The translations under genes and the position numbers were made by a program. Below are positions 25,449-35,313 of a stretch of 64,000 nt of DNA, piece by piece. How positions within the stretch are numbered: the stretch's first letter is position 1; every line of letters starts with the position of its first letter. The notes below the pieces were generated by a model. That model saw nothing but the letters and a program-made list of their open reading frames with translations, was not told where the DNA came from and searched no databases. The DNA is from Nissolia schottii (lineage: Eukaryota > Streptophyta > Magnoliopsida > Fabales > Fabaceae): NCBI GenBank assembly GCA_003254905.1, contig QANU01064559.1:1349072-1413071 (forward strand), read 5' to 3'.

Positions 25449-26505
25449 AATAAAAAATAATTGTATCAATTCATACCATTTTATGTATTTACTAAAAGGG
25501 TTAAATAAGTTTTTAGTCCCTGTAATATCAAAAAGTTTGTGTTTGGTCCCTAGAAATTTTTTCATTAGGATTTTATTCCTGTAAAAAAAACATTTCGTTT
25601 TTAGTCTCTGCAGTCAGTTTAGGTTGGACGGCGCTAACGTGGCTGTTAAGTTTGTGGCACGCCACGCGGCAAAACCCAAATTTTCGATTAAACCCATACC
25701 CAACCTGGAACCCAAACCCAAACTCGTTTTCAATTTTAAAAACAAAATTTAACCCAAACCCACCCATGATCCATTCATCCTCTTCTCTTCTTTGATCATC
25801 ATCTTTCTATCACAACCACCATCTTCTCTCAACCTTACCACCTAACCACCCTCTTCTCTTCCCTGAATCTCGAGCTCATCACTCCCAACCACCCTATTCT
25901 CTCCGTCAAGAGCCCATTACGCCCTTCTTCTCTCCGTCACGGTGCCGCCGTGAGCCCGCCACTCCCAACCACACTCTTTCCGTGACGAACCCATGGCCTT
26001 CTCCTCTCCGTTACAACGCCTTCGTGAGCCCACCACTCCCAACCACACTTTCTCCGTGGCAAACCAGCGGCATTCTCCTTTCCGTCACGATGCCACCATG
26101 ATCCCACCACTCCCAACCACCCTCTCTCCGTGATGAACCCACGCCTTTCTCCTCTCCGTCACGACGCCACCGTGACACACCCAAACCATGGTCCCTTCTC
26201 TCATCGACAATATGTGCTTCTTCACCAGATTTGTTTCTCTCTCACTTTCTTTCTTATAGGTTCTTTTTGTTTCTGTCACTTATTCTTGCACATTTGTTTC
26301 TCTTATACACAAGGTGGTGGGGACCAAAACCAACATCCAACATTTTGAAACCTTCACTGATTGGGGACCGTGTGTCAGAGTCACACGAGGTGCATTTTTT
26401 TAATTGGTTTTGTGTTTTAAAATGTTGTTGCAAGTTGATTATTTGAAGTTAAATAATGCTTTTAGGGACATAAGCATAGGGTTAAACCATGAGAATAGGT
26501 TGAAT

Positions 26506-26710
26506 GAACACTGAAATTGTGTTGTTGTTGACATTTGGTCCCTGAGAAATATTAATTTATTTTCTATTGAACACTAAAATTGTGTTGTTATTGTCATTTG
26601 GTCCATGAGAATTATTTTGCAATTTGAACACTGAAGTTGTGATGTTATTGGCATTTGGTCCCTGTGAAATATTAATTTATTTGCTATTGAGACATTGTGT
26701 TGTTATTAGG
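26506..26710. repeat. About 60-bp tandem repeat in the MULE leader
   Basis: Units start near 26506, 26569, 26626 and 26689 with GAACACTRAAATTGTGTTGTT and carry CATTTGGTCCCTG. Periods are 63, 57 and 63 bp. The repeat lies between the left arm and the transposase start. Confidence 0.75.
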
Positions 26711-26767
26711 GTTTGTCCTATATAATCTGTTATGTGTTTGAATTTGAGTCATTTCCATTATTTCAGG

Positions 26768-29700
26768 ATGAGTTTTTCAGTAGTTTTTCACTATGAGGGC
26801 AAGATTGATAAAGGGCCACCAGTAAAATATGTGGGTGAAGTAGAAGCCATGTACGACTTAGATATTGACTGGTGGTCTTATTTTGAGTGTCTGAATGAAG
26901 TGAGAAGGCTTAGATATAGCAATGATGTGTTATTATGGTGGAGAGTTTCGAGTTCTGGTACTCATGTGTTGTCATCTATCACAGATGATTCACATGCAAT
27001 AGGGATGGGCAATTATGCTATAAAACACAAATGTGAAGTTGATGTGTATGTGGAGCACGTCATTTCTGTACTGGAGGTCGTGTTTCAGTTAGAAGGTGCT
27101 CATGATGATGGTTAGGGTGAGTGTGTGACCTAAGTTGAAAAAAATAGTGTGAAGGAGGAGGAGAAAGCTAAGGATAGTTTGAAGGATAAGGCAAAGGAGA
27201 AAGACAAAGGCAAGTCCAAGGCTAGTGTGAAGGGCAAGGGCAAGGCCAAGGCCAAGGCTAGCGTGAAGGATAAAGGCAAGGCCAAGGCTAGTGTGAAGGG
27301 CAAGGGCAAGGGCAAGGCCAAGGCTAGTGCCACAGAGAAGGCAAACGACAAGGTAGACCATTCCAATGTAGCTGATGTAGTTGAAGAGGTAATTTTAGGC
27401 ACAATAATAATGATCTGCTTGTTTAACATGTAAGGTATGTAAGGTGCATCTAACTATTTATATTTTTGTCGTACAGGCTGATGAGGAGAGGAACAAAAAT
27501 ATTGCATAAAGAGACAAGGGGAAGGGAAAAGAAAATGTCAACATTGATCTGCTTACCTCTGATAGAGATGATGATGAAGGTGGCGATGAAAGTGATGATG
27601 AAGACCATGGCATGATATTTAGTGATAGTGAAGAGGAAAGAGATGTGTGAAATGATAGTGATGGTTGGGATGGATGGGACTCAGATGAACCATTTGGGAA
27701 TACAGTGAAAAGGAAACACAACAAAAAAGGTAAAAAAAAAATAAAAGAAGCAGCAGCAAGATGTGGACGATATGTAGAATGATGGCATACATAATGGTAT
27801 GCATGACTTGGATGATGAAATTGATGAAAAAGAATTGAAATCAGATGATGGTTCTGAAATTGAATTGGAAGGTAGGACAAGATATGTTAAGTTCAGAACG
27901 GAGGACATGTGTGCATCATTTGAATTCAAGCTGAACATGGAGTTTTCATCATTGAAGCAATTCAAAGACGCTTTGTTGGAGCACTATATTCTAAACAATA
28001 AAAGTGTGAAATGGGTTAAGCATGACAAATGGAGGGTTAGGGTTGTTTGCAAAAGCAAGGATATATGTGACTTCACGTGTTTGTGTAGTAAGGTGGGTAG
28101 GAGTCACTCATATAGGATCAAGACATTACAAGGGAACCATTCTTGTGGGTTGGTTTATAAAAATAAAAATGTGAAACCAACATTTGTAACAAAGGCATTG
28201 GTAGATAGGGTAAAGTGTAGCAAGAAGGTGTCAATCAAGGATGTTGCTTATGAGATGAAGTTCAAATACCAATGTGGGGTCTCACGTTGGATGGTGTTCA
28301 AGGCAAGACACATTGCGAAGGAGATGGTCTAGGGAGATAAAGTTGCCCAATATGCACTATTGTGGAGATACGTTGCTGAACTTAAAAGGGCATACCGTGA
28401 CAATACATGCCTCTTGCACCTTGCTGATAATGACCTTCTAGTAGGAGTAAATTCTTCAGATGGTGAGATTAGACGTATGTTGATGCCGAGGTTTGGGGGT
28501 TTTTACATGTGCCTAGAGTGATACACAAGTGGTTTTCTTGCTGGTTGTCGACCCTTCATAGGTCTTGATGGATGCCACTTAAAGACCCAGTATAAAAGCC
28601 AACTGCTTACAGTAGTTGCAAGAGACGCAATCGATCAATACTTTCTGTTGTTATTTGTTGTGGTTGAGATGGAGACCAAGGAGAGCTAGAATCGGTTCCT
28701 GACCAACAGAAGGTGATCTTTTGAATTGAAATGTTAATAGCATGTTTGGTTCTAGCCCTTGAAATTTATGCATTTGTTTGGTTCTAGTCCTTGAAATATA
28801 TGCATTTGTTTGGTTCTAGTCCCTGAAATTTAGGCATTTGTTTGTTTGTAATCCCTGGATTTTATGGATTTGTTTGATTTTGGTCCCTAAATTGCATGCA
28901 TATTTAAGGTTTTGGTACCTGAGTTTAATGCATATTTATGGTATTGGTCTCGGTCTCCTGAGTTAATGCATATTTATGGTTGTCTTACTAGGGTTTATTG
29001 CCTACATTTCAAGAATTGATGGAGGGAGTCGAACATAGAAAAAAATTGGAGGTGGTGTGTTAATACGAGATCTAATGATGGCAGCCTCCAAGGCAACATA
29101 CTATTCAACATAGGAAGACTATGACACACATCAAGGAGATAAATGAGGCAGCATATGAATGACTTCTTGCCATCCCTAGAAGATCATGGTGTAAACATGC
29201 TTTTTCTTTGTATCCTAAGTGTAACGTTGTCGTGAACAACTTGTGTCAGTCTTTTAATAACATCATTCTTGAAGCTAGGGACCAACCCATTATTAGCATG
29301 TTTGAGTGGATTAAGAACTATCTAATGAATAGGATGGCAATTCTTAGGGAGAAATAGGAGCACTACAATGGGGATGTGATGTCTAAGCCTAAGAGAAGAC
29401 TTGATAAGGAGATAAAATATAATTGTAATTGGGATGCAGTCTTATCAGGGAACAATAAGTTTGAGGTCACTCTCATGCATCTTGGTGAGAGGTTTGTTGT
29501 TGGCTTAGATAAGGAATCTTGTTCGTGTAACTTTGGGAAGTTAGTGGGGATACCTTGTAGGCATGCAATTGCAGCCTTGCATGCAGATAGTAAAGATCCT
29601 GTTGTAAGAGTGCACAAATGCTATAAGAAGGAAACATATGCAGCTTGCCATGCTCATTGCATTTCACACATCAAAGGTCAAAATCAATGGCCGAAAACTA

Positions 29701-30106
29701 ATGACAACCCAATATTGCCTCCTGCTTACAAGAAAAGCCCTGGAAGACCAAAGAAATTGAGAAGGAGGGAGCCTGAAGAAGAAAATGCCAAAAAGGCTAG
29801 GAGATACACCGCAACATACATGTGTGGTAGGTGTCATTAAGAAGGCCGCAATACAATGAAGTGTAAGTATCCATTGGTAGATCCAAAGTGGGAAGAGGTA
29901 ACACTCAATTCTTTATTTAAATAGTATTCTCTCATTAAGTTATATTTGTATTAATTTTCTGCAATTTTTGTGTAGATGATATGAAAGAAAAAAAAGAAGG
30001 CAAAGGTTGATGATGGACTAGGCGGACAAGGTGAACCCACAAATAGAGAAGAAGAAACCAATGTCCAAAGCGAAGAAGGCAAACCCACAAAGGGAGGCAC
30101 AGTTTA
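26768..30106 (+). pseudogene. MULE transposase, broken by several stops
   Basis: The start ATG follows a TTTCAG acceptor-like site. Order: an N-terminal domain (MSFSVVFHYEGKI ... WWRVSSSG), a Lys/Ala/Gly-rich repeat linker (about 27150-27360), acidic stretches, the MuDR DNA-binding domain (FEFKLNMEFSSLKQFKDAL ... CDFTCLCSKVG, about 27915-28100), the DDE start with first Asp (FIGLDGCHLK, about 28557), the C-terminal part (NNLCQSFNNIILEARDQP, about 29240), a SWIM zinc finger (SCSCNFGKLVGIPCRH, about 29520-29565), a basic PGRPKKLRRRE tail and a degraded CCHC knuckle. Stops occur near 27113, 27508, 27649, 28330, 28520, 28688, 29064 and 29356. The segment that should hold the second catalytic Asp is missing around 28710. 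Non-autonomous now. Confidence 0.88.
28737..28985. repeat. About 32-bp tandem repeat in the transposase middle
   Basis: Units TTTGGTTCTAGTCCCTGAAA plus TTTATGCATTTG repeat about five times, decaying to a shorter GCATATTTATGGTATTGGTC form. The block sits between AACAGAAG/GTGATC and CTTACTAG/GG, so it may be an intron. It coincides with a missing part of the catalytic domain. Confidence 0.75.
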
Positions 30107-30692
30107 GTTGGTTCATAGTCTAGACATCATTACCATTTTGTCGCATACTTGTGGTTTTTGATACTCATGGGTTGTACCATCTGAATTATGAATTGTTGTT
30201 GTCTATTTTGAGTGGCTAAGTAGTTAAGTAGACATGGAGATTGCTAAGTAGTTGATTGCTTTTTGTGGCAACCATTATGGTGTTAAGTAGTGAACAATTG
30301 GACTATTTTGATTTCTAAGTAGTTGTTATGTTTGCTCTTTTGAAATTTATTGGACCAATTATTGCATTCTCTCTTGAAATTATGTATTCAGTGAACAATT
30401 ATTGATGTGTTGGAAACATATTTGCCATAGTAGTCTTAAGTGTTTAGGGTTTGTTAAATTGATTCTCTTTAACAAGCTTAGGTCAATTTGAGAATTTGTT
30501 AATTTGTTCCAAACAATATGCTTTATTGTTATCAAATGAAAGAGAAATAAGGAAAATTTTAGATTTTTGGAGAACGATTACAATAATATCACATTACAAA
30601 TACAAACTCATTGACACACATTACAATGTCATAAAATATCATATTACATCCAAATACAAACATACTAATTTCAAGACATAACATATACAGCA

Positions 30693-31152
30693 CTAATTCC
30701 TCCCCATTGCAATAGCATATCCACATGCAATGCAAAGCATTGCAAAGTTTATTAACCTTAGACAGATAGCCATCTCTCCCCTACTTTTCTTGTAAGCTAC
30801 AATCTTTTCAAGCTTTAAAATTCTTCTTTCAGTTTCTTTATCCACAACAGATGTCCTCACTTTATACTTTGTCTCTAACTCATCAATCCACCGAAAAAAT
30901 CCACATTTTTTCTTGTTGTCAATCTCCTGAATAATGAAAATCCATCAGCACAATATAAATTCATACTCAAACCAATTACACAACTTTGATTGCAAATTAA
31001 AAATCAAAACTTACTCTCCAATTCAGGCACCTCCAAAACTTTCTATCAGCATGCTTTGAATTGATCCCAGTTGTGAACACCACCAACTTATCTCCACATC
31101 CGCATAGCCTGGTTCGTGTAGACGAGCCTGAAATAAAGCCACGACTTGTCAT
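30693..31152 (-). CDS. GRF-zinc-finger protein encoded inside the MULE
   Basis: Two exons, 31152-31015 and 30926-30693, joined by a GTAAGT donor and a TTATTCAG acceptor; 123 aa with no stop. An in-frame TGA lies just upstream of the ATG, fixing the start. Residues 16-59 form a zf-GRF finger with ligands C17, C19, C42 and C54, the RKF/W core at 37-40 and FFRW at 56-59. A charged, probably helical stretch follows (about 60-97), then a hydrophobic C-terminus (about 98-119, ICLRLINFAMLCIACGYAI) that could be a membrane anchor. zf-GRF fingers bind single-stranded DNA in TOP3A, NEIL3 and TTF2. The gene lies tail-to-tail with the transposase. It may be a transposition accessory protein or a captured host gene; function unproven. 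Confidence 0.75.
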
Positions 31153-32465
31153 GGTTCAACAATGTCAACTGATTCCTCTTTATGTTCCTGCATCCAAAAT
31201 TGATTCTGATTAGTAACAAAATTTCTCACTTATAGAGCTCAAAAATTGATTCTGAGCCACCACAACACAGTAATTCATATCGCTCCGCGTAATCCATTTA
31301 TTTTCATAAACACAACAAAGAAAGTGTTGAAGTTAGGATTAAATTTTTATTTTCTTTGTTAATAACATGTTGCTTTAATTTTTTTTTCAAAAAAAACTAT
31401 TGAAACTTATGTAAATGTGCCTCAACTTAACATGCTGCACTTATTTAGTGAGGGATCAAACTTACAGAGATCAAAGTATTGCAGCAAAGTATTTTCGTCA
31501 TCCAGACAATCCATCCTTTGTTGCACAAAAACTCAAACACAGAAACAACGAATTGGTTAGAATTCTTTCATTCTTTGCTTTTCTTATCTTCTCTATTCTA
31601 GCTCTGTCATGTTGGATAAAAAGGTTCATTTGCTTGAGCCTAGGTGGAACCAATAGTACATGTTGTCAATTTCTACTTCTTATTGCTAATTAATCTTGCA
31701 TTGAACTCTAAGCCATTTTATTTCTTTATAGTTTATATTCTGTCTACATTGAAAATGTTAATAGAGTCATTGTCATTGTCTTGAAATATACTTTTCACTT
31801 ACAACATATCACAAATGGCTATTGCAGAGATCAAACATTCTTATTTAGCGATGAAGAAAAGAAAAAAGAACAAACCTGATGGGCTCACAGAGAGAGGGTG
31901 GTTGGGAGTGGTGGGCTCATGGCGGCGTCGTGATGAAGAGGAGGAGGTTGTGGGTTCGTCACGGAAAGAAGGTGGTTGGGAATGGTAGGTCGTGGGTTCG
32001 TCACGGAGAGACTGTGGTTAGGAGTGGTGGGTCGTGATGGAGAAAAGAAGTGCGTGATGGGCTCGTGACGAAGAAAAGAGGGTGGTTAGGTGGTTGGGTT
32101 GAGAGAAGAGGGTAGTTGTGAGAGAAAGATGATGATTCAGAGAAGAGAAAAGAAGAGGATGGATGGATCGTGAGTGGGTTTGGGTTTGGGTTAACTTTTT
32201 TTTATTTTTAAATTGAAAACGGGTTTGGGTTTGGATTTTATGTTAAGTATTGGTTTAATTTGAAAATTTGAGTTATGCCACGTGGTATGCCACATGATAA
32301 ACTTAACGGCCACGTCAGCGTCGTCCAACCCAAACTGACGGCAAAAACTAAAAACGAACAATTTTTTTTCTTCAGAGATTAAATCCTAAAGAAAAAATTT
32401 TTAGAGACCAAACATAAACTTTTTGATATAACATGGATTAAAAACTTATTTAAACCTTACTAAAA

Positions 32466-32734
32466 TACATATATATATATATATAGATATATTATTTTTT
32501 CTTTTAACTTTGTACTTATAGGTATAGCTTTTGATTTTGGGGAGGAAAAAAAAATGAAATGGAGGGAGCAACTCAAAAGATAAATAAGAAAGAAAGAAAA
32601 AAAAAAAGATAAAATAAGTGAGTGGACCAATTTGGAAACTAACCAACCGACTAGGACAACAAACGTCGTACCGTTTTAAGACACCTCGGCCCTCCACACT
32701 CCCCCGCAGGGTTACCCCCGAGCCATCGACGACG
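32466..32734 (+). promoter_or_regulatory. Remaining proximal promoter of TIN1
   Basis: About 270 bp between the MULE's right TSD and the TIN1 start codon. It contains a (TA)n run near 32469-32483, A/G-rich sequence, the ERSE-II-like site at 32621-32631 and a GC-richer leader. No separate gene. Confidence 0.5.
32621..32631 (-). promoter_or_regulatory. ERSE-II-like ER-stress element (10 of 11 bases)
   Basis: The minus strand reads ATTGGTCCACT. The ERSE-II consensus as I know it is ATTGG-N-CCACG, so only the last base differs. ERSE-II and P-UPRE sites recruit bZIP factors in ER-stress genes such as BiP. The site is about 105 bp upstream of the TIN1 ATG, a gene whose Arabidopsis counterpart is induced by tunicamycin. 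Use of the site is inference. Confidence 0.45.
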
Positions 32735-35313
32735 ATGACATCTGGTCGTTTCACTGTGTCCCTCTTCTCCTTCTTCCTCTTCCTCCTTCACGTCACTTCC
32801 TTCGCTTCTTCTTCTCCAAACCCCTCTTCCAATCTCACCCTCATCTTGCAGGTAACATGCCCTTCACACCCCACTTGATCTTTTTCTTTTTTCTTTTCAA
32901 ATTTTCTGTTCATTTTTTCATTTTCACTATTCAAAGAGTGAAACAACAACAACAACAACTCACCCTTGTTTCATTTTAGGTAGTGAAAAAAATTGTTTTT
33001 TTAATAAAAAAAAACGGTTATTTATTTATTTATTTAGAATTTCTGAATTTATTGATTGTTGTTACTAGGATGTGTTGAAGGCGATATCGGCGAAGCAGAA
33101 GTGGGAATTGAACGATTTGAGGGTTCTTAACCTGGACGCAGTTGGGAACAGGTTCAGGTTCGGGACATTCCAGAGCTACGAGTTCAGGATCGGATTCGGG
33201 AGAAACAGCATCGGCAGCAGCAGCAACTTCTCTGTGAAATTCTCTGACCAGGTTGTGAGCTGGAGCAAGTTCAGGGCGCCGGATCCCGATTTTGGGTCTC
33301 TGATTCGCCGAACCGGCTCCTTGGCTGTGCTCGGTTCGATCAAATTGGAAGGCCCCTTTGAGTTGGTTGTTGATGGCAATCACAGCCTTGAGCTATCTTT
33401 GCCTGTATGATGTGATTTCTCAACTTTTTTATTTTTATGATTATGTGATTTTTTTTTTTGTTCCTGTTCTATTCAGATCTCTGTGTTAACTGTTGAAGTT
33501 GCTATTTCTTCTTCTTGTTGTTGTTCCTTTTGAATTTGCTGTTATTGGTGACCTTTATTCGAGTAAACCTTCAAATTCGTCTCCAATGTTGGTAGTGGCG
33601 GTCAAGTTTGTCTTCAAGCTACGAAAAATACTAAATTTGTCATTGTGCTTATCAAAGATCAAAATAGTCCTTGAGCGTTGATCAACTTAGTCCCTCTGAG
33701 AAACTGATCAACTTTTGGCAACCTCAAGGGTGAATTTGATATTTTTCATAGTTTGACCGGTGCTGGGATGAATTTGAAGGTTTACTTCCCTTTTTCTTTA
33801 ACTTTGTTAAACTTTGAGGGTAGAGTGTTTTACACTATCAACAAATCATATATCATGTGTCACTATATATGTGACTTCTGAGGTAATTGTCAGAAGTGCT
33901 AAACAATGTTTTTAACGTAGCATAGCATGACTTGATTGGATTGGATGATAGTGCAACAACTTGTAGCAGACGATGCATCAAACTTAAATATCTCTTTTCA
34001 TGAGATTAGTTTTGTTAAGTTATCAGTGATCTATACTGTCAACCTATCGTATGTGACTCTGTGACTTTTGAGATAATTGTTGAAATAGTCAAAACACTTT
34101 TTCTAACGGCGCAAGCAAAACATAATAGGATGACAGTTTAATAAGCTTTTACATGGATAGTACATCGAAATTTAATCGTTTTTTGTGTGAGTATTGAGAT
34201 TTGATGGCTGAAATTTTTTTTTTGGAAAAGAAGAAAAAGAACTAGAGATGAAAAACTAGGATTCAAAGTGTTATGGTAGTTACTATATTTGTTGTTGTTG
34301 AGAGTTGAGAGTAACAAGCTGTTATTTCTTAGATATGTTTGTCTCACATACATTTTTATACGCACATCACATGTGCACACTTTCTGACTGTCATTTTTGT
34401 TGTTCTACTCATAGCTCAGTTGGTAGAGTTGAAATCTATCCTGCCTTTAATAAGAATCTTGAGTTCTCTGATATCCATTTCAAGCTATGATATATCCAAG
34501 TAAATTCTTGGCGCGGTTACTAGCTGTTTTGATATTTCAATCCCTTATGATCCTGTTTTGCAGACAAATGTTTCTTATACTGGTTTGAAACACATCCTTG
34601 TTGGTGAAGGCATCACGTTAGAAGTAAGACAAGCAAAAGAAATCTCTCTTTTTCACTCGTCCGATCTTGTTCCGAAAATGAATGGGAGTACCATGTTTAG
34701 CAAGGGGAGGAGTGAATTTTGGCCCCTTCTGCAATCAACATGCATGCTTCTAATTCCCATACGCATATTTGGGTCTGCATCATTGGTTGCGTATAGGGCT
34801 CGGAACCCTTATGTGTCAATAGAAACTACAGTGATTTCAGACGACACCGTTGAGCTGCTTCCAGAAAAATGTTACCATGGTCAAATGCATAGAAAACGAG
34901 CATGCCCCGTTGATTCCTTAAGCTTGAGATTAACTATGTTGGGGAAAATTTTGAAGAGTCTCCTTGGTCATAAGATCCTTCAAGATAAGTTTTCTGGCTT
35001 CCTCAGAGCAAATATTAAAGCATCAGCTGCTGTGAAGTTCCCCTTAGAATTGGAAAGAGACATAGGGAGTACTGCCACACTTAGTCGTAAGTTGCCAGAC
35101 TGGAGAACAAGGCCAAGTGTAGAAAGGTTTTGGTTTGAGATATTGGCCAGAGTTGAGGGGGACAGGCTAAAGCCTATTTTGATCAAGAAAGTTAAACCTT
35201 TTATTGAATCGGATTCAGTTTCGTGGGCAAAGTTGATGTCCAATATGTCGTATACGAAGTTGCGACCTGTTTTTCTTCCCCCGGAGGCTCTTACACTGGA
35301 TGTGAAATGGTAG
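32735..35313 (+). CDS. TIN1: TUNICAMYCIN INDUCED 1-like ER-stress protein
   Basis: Three coding exons: 32735-32851, 33069-33404, 34564-35313; 400 aa, all junctions GT-AG and phase 0. Residues 1 to about 26 form a hydrophobic secretory signal (MTSGRFTVSLFSFFLFLLHV), followed by several N-glycosylation sequons (NLT at 33, NVS at 153, later NGS and NMS), consistent with an ER-lumen or secreted protein. The body has no familiar catalytic motif. The C-terminal half (LLPEKCYHGQ ... CPVDSLSLRL ... RPSVERFWFEI ... PPEALTLDVKW) matches my knowledge of the plant-specific TIN1 family (Arabidopsis At5g64510), which is induced by ER stress and affects pollen surface. The MULE at 25498-32456 lies directly upstream. 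No breaks seen. Family identification is from memory, not a search. Confidence 0.85.

Larger units (their letters stand above)
25498..32456 (+). mobile_element. 7-kb MULE with perfect 9-bp TSD
   Basis: Both sides carry TTACTAAAA (25489-25497 and 32457-32465), an exact 9-bp duplication diagnostic of Mutator-type insertion. The element starts GGGTTAAATAAGTTTTTAG and ends with its inverse (TAAAAACTTATTTAAACC). Inverted arms extend for roughly 600 bp, including 'AACCCAAACCCA' and 'CCACTCCCAACCAC' blocks. Between the arms lie a plus-strand transposase gene broken by stops (26768-30106) and a minus-strand GRF-zinc-finger gene with no visible defect (30693-31152), tail to tail. The perfect TSD implies a fairly recent insertion, yet the transposase is defective, so it probably moved in trans. 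Confidence 0.92.

Noticed and set aside
27089..27429. Long Leu/Ala-rich minus-strand frames
   Set aside because: They are the antisense shadow of the lysine-rich linker of the transposase.
31415..31693. 92-codon plus-strand frame inside the MULE
   Set aside because: It lies opposite and upstream of the zf-GRF gene, has no domain, and its reading is interrupted by ordinary AT-rich sequence.
32672..32688. A second ER-stress element (ACGTCGTACCG) near the TIN1 start
   Set aside because: The match to known UPRE sequences is too short to separate from chance.
34403..34480. tRNA-like A-box (TAGCTCAGTTGGTAGAG) in TIN1 intron 2
   Set aside because: The A-box is good, but no matching acceptor stem, anticodon arm or GGTTCGA-type B-box follows at the right distance; at best a SINE or tRNA relic.
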